From Chitinophagaceae bacterium (GTDB lineage: Bacteria; Bacteroidota; Bacteroidia; Chitinophagales; UBA10324): a DNA stretch of 64,000 nucleotides. A model generated the notes under the pieces. It made no database searches and had not been told where the DNA came from. It saw only the letters and a list, made by a program, of their open reading frames with translations. Made by a program: the position numbers and the translations under genes. Position 1 is the stretch's first letter, and each line of letters begins with the position of its first letter. Shown piece by piece: positions 18,697-27,427 of the stretch. Where the stretch lies: assembly GCA_016704325.1 (NCBI GenBank), contig JADJAG010000010.1, positions 1-64,000 on the forward strand, written 5' to 3'.

Positions 18697-19344
18697 TTAA
18701 AAATCAATCGCTAAAGTTCCGATCAGAAAATATTCATCAGTAAAAGGATTGAAATAGTGAATGCCACCGGTAAGTTTCCAAAGAGAATATTGGGCAAATA
18801 CTCCACGCTGCAATTCGAGGTCGGATTGGAAGAGCCTTGTCCGATCGGCTGCAATTCCGGTTCTGAAGTTATTGAACGGGGTAATTGCCAGTTCTGACCA
18901 GCTATAGAAATAGTTGTTTTCACTACCCTCAAAATCAAAAATGTATTCGTTTTCAGAATAGAAATCGAACATTTTCCAGGCGATATCTATTTCCAGTCCT
19001 GGCGCAATGGCATTGGTATTGCCCAAAACGATTCCAATTAGCGGAGTAGCTCCAAACAACAGCTCATTGCCGGTTTCAAATCTATAACCGCCAAAAAGAG
19101 AGAAGGTTTGCTCGTCTTCGTAATTATACCTTGCTTCCATGTGAATTGAATTATAATCCACATACAAAAACAGCGTGGTGGTATTCTTTTCTTCCGGCAG
19201 CATATAATAGTAAGCAGCGGCTGAAGCAGACCAGGGTGACAATACAGATGTATCTGCAGCTACAGTTAATGTATCATTAGAAGTCTGCTGACCTGTGACA
19301 TGCAATGCAAAAAATAACAGGACAACTACAATCGTAACACGCAT
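18697..19344 (-). CDS. Exported protein of unknown function, outer-membrane-like
   Basis: This 215-residue protein has a signal peptide (MRVTIVVVLLFFALHVTGQ). The mature part is rich in aromatic residues and in alternating polar/hydrophobic strands (AAAYYYML, TTLFLYVDYNSIHMEARYNYED, FSLFGGYRFETG, TNAIAPGLEIDIAWKM). It ends in a hydrophobic residue Phe (IGTLAIDF), as outer-membrane beta-barrels do. A small barrel is therefore likely. I recognise no family. It starts 3 bases after the stop of the membrane protein gene upstream (19348-20061), so the two form an operon. Confidence 0.7.
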   Translation of the reverse strand: MRVTIVVVLLFFALHVTGQQTSNDTLTVAADTSVLSPWSASAAAYYYMLPEEKNTTTLFLYVDYNSIHMEARYNYEDEQTFSLFGGYRFETGNELLFGATPLIGIVLGNTNAIAPGLEIDIAWKMFDFYSENEYIFDFEGSENNYFYSWSELAITPFNNFRTGIAADRTRLFQSDLELQRGVFAQYSLWKLTGGIHYFNPFTDEYFLIGTLAIDF

Positions 19345-19347
19345 AAG

Positions 19348-20061
19348 TTATCCTCCTAAAGCAATGGTAATTAATAGAAGTGCGGTACCAATTGTACACA
19401 TGGTTATTCCCATAATTAACTTGTTCCTGCCGCTATATTTTCCAAGAAACCATCCACAAAGAAACATCATCATAATAGCCACAAGATTTGAGGTGCGCAA
19501 GGCAATTTTCACATCCTCCATAAAGAAAAAGGGAAGCGCTACCGGGAATGTAGACAGGAAGACGAGTAAAAAAATACCGAGCGCCATCCTAAAATCAATG
19601 ATTTTTAGCCTGATTACTTTTGGGACTTCTTGCAGCTTCAGTAATTTCTGCCTTATCAATTCCAATTCATCCTGTTCTAAGACTTTGGCAATTACAGGAG
19701 GCAATGCATTTGCAATATATGTATGGGCTTTTTGAATATTTTTTGTGTGACGTATGAAATTGAAAATTCTTAAGTTATGACCGTTTTCAGTCAACTTCAT
19801 CAGCAGGCTCATCACGGCATCCACCAATCCCCATGCTATGTTGCAGCCGATAGCAGCAACCAGCATTGATCTGACATTGGTTTCGCCTGCTACGCTAATG
19901 GTACAAGTAAAGGTTAGTGCCATGATCAAACCAAACAGGATCTCAGAAATACGATCTATAGGATCCAACAGGTTTTTGCTGATTCCCGGTTCAGGCAAAT
20001 CACTTGCTTTTGCTGTTATGTTAGAAATCTTAGTATTTGGTTGGCTTATCTCTTGCATCAC
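19348..20061 (-). CDS. VIT1/CCC1-like integral membrane protein
   Basis: This 237-residue protein has a motif DRISEILFGLIMALTFTCTISVAG (residues about 32-55) followed by CNIAWGLVDAVMSLL (about 73-87). It then has a soluble charged middle segment (about 90-150) and three C-terminal helices. This arrangement resembles the VIT1/CCC1 group of iron/manganese transporters. The metal-binding acidic middle helix seen in plant VIT1 is not obvious, so transport of a metal is inferred only from overall resemblance. It is first in a two-gene operon with the barrel-like protein downstream. Confidence 0.6.
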   Translation of the reverse strand: MMQEISQPNTKISNITAKASDLPEPGISKNLLDPIDRISEILFGLIMALTFTCTISVAGETNVRSMLVAAIGCNIAWGLVDAVMSLLMKLTENGHNLRIFNFIRHTKNIQKAHTYIANALPPVIAKVLEQDELELIRQKLLKLQEVPKVIRLKIIDFRMALGIFLLVFLSTFPVALPFFFMEDVKIALRTSNLVAIMMMFLCGWFLGKYSGRNKLIMGITMCTIGTALLLITIALGG

Positions 20062-20117
20062 CTAATTTTTTTTTTGACTTGAAGATTACTTTCAGCTACT
20101 TATTTCAGATTCAAAAG

Positions 20118-20125
20118 CAAAGATA
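20118..20125 (-). promoter_or_regulatory. Candidate promoter of the VIT1-like operon
   Basis: The minus strand reads TATCTTTG, an exact match to TAnnTTTG, 57 bases before the start at 20061. No convincing -33 TTG at the right distance was seen. The remainder of 20062-20444 holds no gene or repeat that I can identify. Confidence 0.5.
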
Positions 20126-20421
20126 TATGTAACGGTTTTCAATAAATTATGACTTTTGCCAGGTGCTGTGGGATTTTTTGTATTTCTATAAGTGGCTGTA
20201 GTCTGCAAAGAAGTGAATGGACAAGCGATAGTAAAAGCTATAGTGATTATTTGTTTGAACCTCAACTGTCATATATAATGAGTGAAACCGGTTACTCATT
20301 GATGGGATAGGATGCGGCAGTAGATCAAATCCTATCAGCCACTTCGTCTGCCAATAATAAAAGACAGCAAGTACTTGCAACCTAATTGTTGAAGGTCATA
20401 AAATTCACAGGGATATTCTTT

Positions 20422-20429
20422 TACCTTCG
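20422..20429 (+). promoter_or_regulatory. Candidate -7 element upstream of 20445
   Basis: TACCTTCG differs from TAnnTTTG at one position and ends 15 bases before the start codon, giving a short leader. Confidence 0.4.
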
Positions 20430-20444
20430 CGAAAAATCTAACTT

Positions 20445-22070
20445 ATGAAAAACATCATTCCCATTCTGTGTGCATTGATGCTGCTTGCATGGGATGCAAC
20501 AGCACAAAAGCTATCTATTGAGAAGACCTATGAAATTACAGGCAAAGCCAACCGGGGATATCTTGGTAACATCAACATCGACGAACCGAAGAACCTGCTG
20601 GAACTAACTTTTGTAACCAAATCGTCCGATAAACTTGCTAAGTTTGAGACCTATCAGTTCGATCTTGAATTCAATTATAAAAACCTGATTACCGACGAAA
20701 TTGAATTTGACAAAGCCCGTACTAAATACAAGTGGTTTAAATATAAGGGCGACAGCTATGTGGTTGAAGCGGTTTCCGTAGAAAATAATCTTACCGGTAC
20801 ACTGGTATTAAAACGGAAGCAGATTAACTACGACTGGAGCTGGTTTTGGGGCGGATACGATAAAGATGTTAAACTGCTGGAAAAACTGAAACCTAAGTCA
20901 GATGAGGGTAACAAATATTCGTTGATTACTAAAGCAGAAAATGATGCGGACGGAACCGTATTGCTTGTTGCAGGAACAAAAGCGATGAAAGGGGATGATC
21001 CGTTGTTAAAGAATAAAAAGTTTCTTGCTGCAGTCTATAATAAAGACCTGGACAGGGTTAGTAAAACAGACTTTGAATTTCAATATCCGCAAACACTGGT
21101 TCAATCGCAGCTTGTTTGGAATCCGAATCTTGCTTTTGATGAAGATCCGGATGATCTTGCCAACAGCGACCTCGGATTACTGTTTGCACCTATTGGCGGT
21201 CCCGGTATCGGAAAAGCAGCTGATCCGGATATCAGCAACTATACCTTTATGCGTTTCGGAAATGATGCTTCCCAGAAAGACAAGGTTGCCATTAAAAGTC
21301 CAAATACCGTTTGGAATGTTAACAGCATCACTACAGTAGATAAGGACATTTACATCTTCGGCCCTTCGAAAGGGGATGATAAGTATATTAACCAGGTAAT
21401 CACAGCAGGTGAAGACCTCGACAAAGTAAAATGGGAAAGTTTTCAGTTGGCGAAGCTGGTGAATGGGAAAGTTGCTTATGTGAATGCACCCAGTCTGAAA
21501 GAGTTTGAAGAAAAGTTGCAAACACCTCCATCTCAAAAGAAGTCACCTTCGTACTCCGGCAAGAAATTTTATCTCAGCAATTTTGATGTAGATTCCAAGA
21601 ACAACATCTTTTTGTTTGGGCAAAATTTCTCGCTTAAAGATGACGGATCACGTCAGTATAAAGATCTGTTATGCTTCCATTTTGATGAAGCAGGCAATCT
21701 GAAAGCACAGTACTCTTACGATAAACAAGAAGGAAATAAGACCAGTGAGCTGGCACCTGCTTACCAGGAATTGCTAGCCAACGCTGACGGCAATCATATT
21801 GACTGGCTAATTGGAGAGGTAGATGGTTGGAGGGAGAATAAGGAACTGGGTAATTCCAAATTTAAGGTGTTAATGTATCCTGTTGTTGCCAAACTGGATG
21901 TTGCCTCCGGAAAAATCGGTGATCCTGCAGTATTCGGAGTAAGCAAAGAAGGTAAATACTACCTGAATAACCAGTTTCCATTTCTTCCTATAGAACTCGG
22001 CAGTGCTGTTGTATTCTTTGGCGAATCAAAAGGAGGCAAGACACTCTGGTTCGGTAAAATGGACCTGTAG
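20445..22070 (+). CDS. Exported protein of unknown function, propeller-like
   Basis: This 541-residue protein has a signal peptide (MKNIIPILCALMLLAWDATAQ). The mature part is lysine-rich with repeated hydrophobic strands, such as TVLLVAGTKAMKGDD, TTVDKDIYIFGPSKGDDKYIN, NNIFLFGQNFSLKDDG, LCFHFDEAGNLKAQYS and SAVVFFGESKGGKTLWF. Such blocks of about 60-100 residues suggest a beta-propeller. There is no T9SS sorting domain, so it probably stays in the periplasm. I do not recognise the family. It is monocistronic and ends in an intrinsic terminator. Confidence 0.75.
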   Translation: MKNIIPILCALMLLAWDATAQKLSIEKTYEITGKANRGYLGNINIDEPKNLLELTFVTKSSDKLAKFETYQFDLEFNYKNLITDEIEFDKARTKYKWFKYKGDSYVVEAVSVENNLTGTLVLKRKQINYDWSWFWGGYDKDVKLLEKLKPKSDEGNKYSLITKAENDADGTVLLVAGTKAMKGDDPLLKNKKFLAAVYNKDLDRVSKTDFEFQYPQTLVQSQLVWNPNLAFDEDPDDLANSDLGLLFAPIGGPGIGKAADPDISNYTFMRFGNDASQKDKVAIKSPNTVWNVNSITTVDKDIYIFGPSKGDDKYINQVITAGEDLDKVKWESFQLAKLVNGKVAYVNAPSLKEFEEKLQTPPSQKKSPSYSGKKFYLSNFDVDSKNNIFLFGQNFSLKDDGSRQYKDLLCFHFDEAGNLKAQYSYDKQEGNKTSELAPAYQELLANADGNHIDWLIGEVDGWRENKELGNSKFKVLMYPVVAKLDVASGKIGDPAVFGVSKEGKYYLNNQFPFLPIELGSAVVFFGESKGGKTLWFGKMDL

Positions 22071-22149
22071 AAACAGATCAGTGCGTTTTATGCTATCTGG
22101 CATTGAACCACCTTTATGGTTATTGTAAACGGTAAGAGAAATCCGGCCT

Positions 22150-22190
22150 AAAACCCTATGAGACTTCAAAGTACCATAGGGTTTTATTTT
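22150..22190 (+). terminator. Intrinsic terminator after the 20445 gene
   Basis: AAAACCCTATG (22150-22160) pairs with CATAGGGTTTT (22175-22185) around a 14-base loop, followed by ATTTT. It is 80 bases past the stop codon. Confidence 0.8.
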
Positions 22191-22384
22191 GGCATTTTTG
22201 TCTGGTGTTTAGCGTTAAATTCTGTTTACCAGTTACAGAGGATTCAGCCATCATGTTGTTTCCTCTTGTTTAAGCTGAGATCAGTACTATTTAATGATAT
22301 TCCACGTGTGTACGACAAATGCAATAGCGTAATTGCAAAATTTAAAGGCTTGTGAATTGATAGAAAGTTAGAAACAATTGAAAG

Positions 22385-22543
22385 TCACCCCGGGGCCCCT
22401 CGAAGGGGCGCCTCACACCTTAACCTTTCTGTGGCTACATTCAAGAATGATCGTTCAAATTGAACTATATGCTAAGCTAATATTTTGCTACGAAGCGACA
22501 GAAAGGATCAGGAGAAAGGAGCCCCTTGAGGGGCCAGGGGTGA
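22385..22543. repeat. Nested inverted repeat, MITE-like
   Basis: A GC-rich arm at 22385-22412 is an imperfect reverse complement of 22518-22543; each arm also contains its own small palindrome (CCCCTCGAAGGGG and CCCCTTGAGGGG). Inside, CCTTTCTGT (22424-22432) pairs with ACAGAAAGG (22498-22506). The GC-rich arms contrast with the AT-rich surroundings. No coding capacity is seen. Confidence 0.6.
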
Positions 22544-22618
22544 TTTTATTGCTTCATCATACTAAATTGTCGTACACCCTATTCCACCCCCTCTGAACCA
22601 TCCTCCGACGCTTTTTGT

Positions 22619-22626
22619 TAACTTTG
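22619..22626 (+). promoter_or_regulatory. Candidate promoter of the Nfu gene
   Basis: TAACTTTG is an exact match to TAnnTTTG, ending 23 bases before the start codon at 22650. Confidence 0.5.
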
Positions 22627-22649
22627 CTTCCCGATAAAAAATTAAGGCT

Positions 22650-23237
22650 ATGGAAACAACAATAAATGGCAGAATAGTGGACGTATATACAGAGATGACT
22701 CCAAATCCGGAGACGATGAAGTTTGTGACTGATGTAATGCTTTTTTCAGATCGTTCAGCAGATTTTGCTGATGAAGCTAGCGCGAAAGATTCCGCACTTG
22801 CCACTGAGTTATTCGGCTTTCCATTTGTGAAAGGCGTATTCATCATGAATAACTTTGTAACCGTAACGAAAACACCTGATGCTGAGTGGACCGAGATCAT
22901 ACCTACACTGCGCGAGTTCGTGAAAAATTATGTAGAAGCGGATAAGGAGATCATTGCCAAAGATTTTAAACCCTCGGCCAATGAAGGTACTCAGCAGGAT
23001 GAGACAGCGGTGATCAGCAAGATCAAAGAAATGCTGGAAAACTATGTGAAGCCTGCGGTTGAAATGGATGGGGGTGCTATTCAGTTTAAATCGTTTCATG
23101 AAGGTAAGGTAACACTGATGTTGCAGGGTTCTTGCAGTGGTTGTCCTTCCTCGATGATTACTTTAAAGGCCGGGATAGAAGGATTGTTGAAACGGATGGT
23201 GCCTGAAGTGGAAGAAGTAGTTGCAGAGGCAATATAG
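22650..23237 (+). CDS. Nfu-type iron-sulfur cluster scaffold protein
   Basis: This 195-residue protein has two domains. The N-terminal Nfu_N domain (residues about 8-95) contains TPNPETMKFV and FVTVTKTPDAEW. The C-terminal NifU-like domain (about 120-193) contains VEMDGGAIQF and the cluster-binding Cys162-x-x-Cys165 in GSCSGCPSS. It assembles or carries 4Fe-4S clusters to client proteins in the cytoplasm. Both domains are complete and the length is normal. It is followed by a terminator and so is probably transcribed alone. Confidence 0.93.
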   Translation: METTINGRIVDVYTEMTPNPETMKFVTDVMLFSDRSADFADEASAKDSALATELFGFPFVKGVFIMNNFVTVTKTPDAEWTEIIPTLREFVKNYVEADKEIIAKDFKPSANEGTQQDETAVISKIKEMLENYVKPAVEMDGGAIQFKSFHEGKVTLMLQGSCSGCPSSMITLKAGIEGLLKRMVPEVEEVVAEAI

Positions 23238-23265
23238 CATCCTTCATAAAAATTACTTTAAAAGG

Positions 23266-23296
23266 AAAACCCATGGACATAGCCCATGGGTTTTTT
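23266..23296 (+). terminator. Intrinsic terminator of the Nfu gene
   Basis: AAAACCCATGG (23266-23276) pairs with CCATGGGTTTT (23284-23294), and the T-run continues to 23296. It ends only 12 bases before the next start codon, so the downstream gene may rely partly on read-through or on a promoter within this segment. Confidence 0.85.
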
Positions 23297-23308
23297 CATT
23301 AATTTTCC

Positions 23309-23983
23309 ATGAAACGGGAAAGCATGAATGTCTTAAGCGCATGCATTGTGGTACTGCCGCTCCTGGCAGGTTGCCAGGGAGCAAAACAACAAGAGGTTCC
23401 GGTGTTACAGTCTCCTTCAACTTTTACGAATCAAATTGTTGGCGGGAGATGCGATGGCTGTGAAATTATGTTTGAAGGAATGCCGGAGCAATTATTCTCG
23501 ACGGACACTATTGCTGAAATGAATGAACCAGGAGTCAGGCTGGAAGTGAAGGGTACGGTTTATAAGCGCGATGGCAAAACGCCTGCAGAAGGGGTGATCG
23601 TTTACTTTTACCATACAGATGTAACAGGCCGCTATACTGCATCTAAAGAACAGACGGTGGGACGGCAAAACGGGCACCTGCGTGGGTGGATCAAAACCAA
23701 TGGCAACGGTGAATACCGTATTTATACCATAAAACCGGCGCCTTATCCCGGTGCTACGGCTCCGGCACATATTCATTGTTTTGTAAAGGAACCTCAACTC
23801 AATGAATATTATGTTGACGAAATAGAATTCTTTGATGATCCATTATTGACGGATGCAATAAAATCACAACGCGAAAAGCGGGGTGGTTCGGGATTGGTGG
23901 TAGCTGCAAAAGACAAGAATGGCTGGCTGACCTGCAAAAGAGATATTATTCTTGGGATGAATATTCCCGGGTATCCGGAATAA
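23309..23983 (+). CDS. Lipoprotein intradiol ring-cleavage dioxygenase-like protein
   Basis: This 224-residue protein has a lipoprotein signal ending LLAGC (Cys22). The mature part has the fold of intradiol dioxygenases such as protocatechuate 3,4-dioxygenase. All four Fe(III) ligands can be assigned: Tyr109 in TGRYTA, Tyr146 in IKPAPYPG, and His154 and His156 in PAHIH. Such enzymes open catechol rings between the two hydroxyls, but the lipid-anchored, extracytoplasmic forms found in Bacteroidota have no settled substrate. No other aromatic-degradation gene is nearby. A second Met at residue 6 may be the true start, giving a shorter signal sequence. Confidence 0.82.
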   Translation: MKRESMNVLSACIVVLPLLAGCQGAKQQEVPVLQSPSTFTNQIVGGRCDGCEIMFEGMPEQLFSTDTIAEMNEPGVRLEVKGTVYKRDGKTPAEGVIVYFYHTDVTGRYTASKEQTVGRQNGHLRGWIKTNGNGEYRIYTIKPAPYPGATAPAHIHCFVKEPQLNEYYVDEIEFFDDPLLTDAIKSQREKRGGSGLVVAAKDKNGWLTCKRDIILGMNIPGYPE

Positions 23984-24028
23984 TGGGGTTTAACACGACT
24001 TGCCCTACTTAAAAGTCGGGTACCTGGG

Positions 24029-27000
24029 TTAGGGTTGGGTTAAGTTTGATTCTTCGAGCATTAGTTTCATCACTTCCATTGCCTGGTGCATCGTATTTAC
24101 CGACTGAATAGTAAGCAGCATATTTTTCTCCATCTGCCGGATGCTGCACCGTTGAGGATGGCGCAGTACAAAACCCATTACTCGGGCAAAAGTATCAGAG
24201 TCGTAGTAGGAAGATTCCGGATTCTCTACGGTGTAGCATTTCAGGATGCCACGGCGTTGTTGTAATCTTTCAAAACCTAATTGCTTTGCCAGTTTACGCA
24301 ACCTTACACCATCGAATAATTCTTTCACTTCTTTTGGAATAGGTCCGAACCTGTCTCTAAGTTTTTGATCAAATGATTTTAGTCCTTCCTCTCCTTCTAT
24401 GTTGTCGAGTTCAGTATACAAGGCAAGCCGTTCATTGATGTTAGAAACATAGCTGTCCGGCAAAAGCATTTCAGCATCTGAATCAATGGTGCAATCGCGT
24501 ACAAATTTTTCTTCTTCCTTCACTTCATCAGCAAACAATTCTTTGAAATCAGTTTGTTTCAACTCACGGATAGCTTCATCCAGAATTTTATGATAGGTAT
24601 CGTATCCAATGTCTGCGATAAATCCACTTTGCTCACCACCCAATAAATTTCCTGCTCCGCGAATATCCATGTCGCGCATGGAGATCTGGAAACCACTGCC
24701 CAGGTCTGCAAATTCTTCAATGGTCTTTAAGCGTTTCCTGGCATCAGCTGTAAGTGTTGAAACGGGCGGAGTAACCAGGTAACAAAAAGCTTTCTTGTTC
24801 GACCTGCCTACACGACCGCGAAGCTGATGAAGATCACTCAATCCAAAGTTCTGCGCATCATTAATGATGATGGTATTGGCATTTGGAATGTCGAGGCCTG
24901 ATTCTACAATATTGGTACATACTAATACATCGTACCTGCGCTCGATGAAATCGATCATTTTTTCTTCCAGCACATGCCCCTCTAACTGTCCGTGCGCCTC
25001 GGTGATATCCGTTTCAGGACAAATATTCTTAAGCATGGCAGCCACTTCGCCGATATCCTTTACGCGGTTGTGAATGAAGAATACCTGGCCGCCGCGGCTG
25101 ATTTCATAGTCAACGGCTTCTTTTATCTTATCGGGATCAAACACCACCAATTCTGTTTCGATGGGCTGACGGTTAGGCGGTGGCGTGTTGATGATAGAGA
25201 GGTCGCGGGCACCGAGCAGTGAGAATTGTAACGTGCGCGGAATGGGTGTGGCAGTAAGTGTAAGGGTATCTACATTGGCTTTCAGCTGTCGCAGTTTTTC
25301 TTTTGCAGCTACGCCGAACTTTTGTTCTTCATCAATTATCAGCAAACCCAGATTTTTGAATTTAACTTTCTTGCCAATTATTGCAGAAGTGCCGATGATG
25401 ATATCGATCTTACCTTCTTCGAGTTGTTGCAATGTTTCCTTCTGCTGTTTTGCAGACTTAAAGCGATTGAGGTAGTCAACGGTACAGGGGAATTCCGACA
25501 ATCTTTCGCCAAATGTTTTATAGTGTTGTATTGCGAGAATGGTAGTGGGCACCAGCACGGCCACCTGTTTTCCATCGGCCACTGCTTTAAATGCAGCACG
25601 CACGGCTACCTCTGTTTTTCCAAAACCCACATCACCACATACGAGCCTGTCCATCGGAAAATCTTTTTCCATATCTCGTTTTATGTCGGTGATGGATTTC
25701 ATCTGATCAGGTGTGTCTTCATAGATGAAACTGGATTCAAGTTCTGTCTGCATATAGGAATCCTGGCTGAAGGCAAATCCTTTCGTGGCTTTCCGCTTTG
25801 CGTATAATTCTATGAGGTCTTTTGCAATGTCTTTAACCTTTGATTTGGTCTTCCTTTTCAGGGCTTCCCAGGCATCAGTGCCTAGCTTGTTGATGCGGGG
25901 CGGGGTACCGTCTTTACCGACATACTTGCTGATTTTATGCAACGACTGTATGTTCACATACAACAGATCATTGTCGCGATACACCATGCGTACTGCCTCC
26001 TGCAACTGGCCGTTCACTTCAATTTTTTCTAGTCCGCTGAATACGCCAACACCATGATCAATGTGCGTAACATAATCGCCCGGCCGCAATTCGCGAAGCA
26101 ATTTTACCGAGAGCGATTTACTTTTTGAGAATCCCTGTTTGAGGTGATAACGGTGATATCGGTCAAAAAGCTGGTGATCGGTATAGCAGGCAATTTTTCT
26201 TTCTTTGTCGAAGAATCCTTCTTTAATGGCGAAGTTGACCGGTTGGTAGGTGATATTGGCTTTCAGGTCTTCAAGAATAGAATCGAGCCTGCGAAACTGG
26301 TTTACGTTATCAGAAAAAAGCAGTATGGCGCAATGGTTGGCGATGTATTTACGCCAATGGTCAATCAGCAGGTTGAAATTTTTGTTGATACTGGGTTGCG
26401 GTTCCATATCAAACAACATCCATTCATCTTCCTTAAAGAAATATTGCCTGCCAAATTCCACCGTAGAAAATTTATCAAGTGCCCGCATCACTGTTTCGGC
26501 ATTGCAAAACAGTTCATCCGGTGTGCTGTTGAGTTCACGCTCTTCTTCGTTCTCATCTTCAGGCTTTTCCTTAATGTTTGCGGCTAATGCAATGGCATTT
26601 TCGAAGCAGGAGTTGATTCTTTCACGGGTATAAGTAACGTCCTGAAACCAGATAATGGATTCTTCCGGAATAAAATCGAAAAATGAAATCTTATCGCTTC
26701 CGGAGAATTGCTTTTGTACATTGGGAACAATAGTTACCTGTGATATTCTTTTCTGTGAAAGTTGGGTGAGTGGATCAAACATCCTGATGGATTCTACTTC
26801 ATCAATAAACAATTCAATGCGATAAGGTAATTCATTCCCGAATGAAAAAATATCGATGATGCCGCCGCGAATGGCAAACTGCCCTGGCTCATAGACAAAA
26901 TCAACCCTGTTGAATCCATAGCTTACCAATACCTCTATAATGAAATCTTCATCCAGTTTTTCATTCATCTTGATGAGGATGGTAGATTTCTTAAGTGCTT

Positions 27001-27427
27001 GTGTACTTACCACTAATTCCATCAGCGCTTCCGGATACGTAACGAGCAGCTCATTTTTTAAAGGTGAATTCACGAGCCGGTTTAACGCTTCGGTACGGAG
27101 CAGTATGTTGCTGTTATTCAGTTCATCAAAATGTCCGGGTTTTTTGAATGAATCGGTGAGAAAGAATACCTCTTTCTTTTCCAGGAATTGTTGCAGGTCG
27201 TTTTGAAAATAAGCGGCTTCTTCTTTATCATTTAATACGAATACAAAAGGCCGGTTGACGGATTGATGAAATGCTGCTGCTATGATTGATGCAGCCGAGC
27301 CGACCAGTCCACGAAGATGTATGCGCATAGCATCTCCTTTGCCTGTTTCATCAGGATATAATTTTGATGCAATGCCTGACAACCGCTCGTCTGCAACAAA
27401 GCGTTGCAGTAATTCCAGCTTATTCAC
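24029..27427 (-). CDS. mfd: Transcription-repair coupling factor Mfd
   Basis: This 1132-residue ATP-dependent DNA translocase releases RNA polymerase stalled at lesions and recruits nucleotide excision repair. In order it has the UvrB-like N-terminal region (about 1-330), the RNA-polymerase-interacting CarD-like domain (about 440-515, LRPGDYVTHIDHGVGVF), and the RecG-like helicase core with Walker A GDVGFGKTEVAVRAA (about residue 600), DEEQ box (about 699) and TATPIPRTL. Motif VI is in LRGRVGRS, and the C-terminal TRCF domain runs from about 990 to 1090. Length is normal. Its start overlaps the stop of the YfhO gene by 4 bases (ATGA), indicating translational coupling. Confidence 0.96.
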   Translation of the reverse strand: MNKLELLQRFVADERLSGIASKLYPDETGKGDAMRIHLRGLVGSAASIIAAAFHQSVNRPFVFVLNDKEEAAYFQNDLQQFLEKKEVFFLTDSFKKPGHFDELNNSNILLRTEALNRLVNSPLKNELLVTYPEALMELVVSTQALKKSTILIKMNEKLDEDFIIEVLVSYGFNRVDFVYEPGQFAIRGGIIDIFSFGNELPYRIELFIDEVESIRMFDPLTQLSQKRISQVTIVPNVQKQFSGSDKISFFDFIPEESIIWFQDVTYTRERINSCFENAIALAANIKEKPEDENEEERELNSTPDELFCNAETVMRALDKFSTVEFGRQYFFKEDEWMLFDMEPQPSINKNFNLLIDHWRKYIANHCAILLFSDNVNQFRRLDSILEDLKANITYQPVNFAIKEGFFDKERKIACYTDHQLFDRYHRYHLKQGFSKSKSLSVKLLRELRPGDYVTHIDHGVGVFSGLEKIEVNGQLQEAVRMVYRDNDLLYVNIQSLHKISKYVGKDGTPPRINKLGTDAWEALKRKTKSKVKDIAKDLIELYAKRKATKGFAFSQDSYMQTELESSFIYEDTPDQMKSITDIKRDMEKDFPMDRLVCGDVGFGKTEVAVRAAFKAVADGKQVAVLVPTTILAIQHYKTFGERLSEFPCTVDYLNRFKSAKQQKETLQQLEEGKIDIIIGTSAIIGKKVKFKNLGLLIIDEEQKFGVAAKEKLRQLKANVDTLTLTATPIPRTLQFSLLGARDLSIINTPPPNRQPIETELVVFDPDKIKEAVDYEISRGGQVFFIHNRVKDIGEVAAMLKNICPETDITEAHGQLEGHVLEEKMIDFIERRYDVLVCTNIVESGLDIPNANTIIINDAQNFGLSDLHQLRGRVGRSNKKAFCYLVTPPVSTLTADARKRLKTIEEFADLGSGFQISMRDMDIRGAGNLLGGEQSGFIADIGYDTYHKILDEAIRELKQTDFKELFADEVKEEEKFVRDCTIDSDAEMLLPDSYVSNINERLALYTELDNIEGEEGLKSFDQKLRDRFGPIPKEVKELFDGVRLRKLAKQLGFERLQQRRGILKCYTVENPESSYYDSDTFARVMGFVLRHPQRCSIRQMEKNMLLTIQSVNTMHQAMEVMKLMLEESNLTQP

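Noticed and set aside
25322..25807. 161-residue plus-strand frame inside mfd (and other long antisense frames at 26144-26587 and 28745-29281)
   Set aside because: They are opposite to strongly conserved coding sequence and show no independent conservation pattern or start signal.
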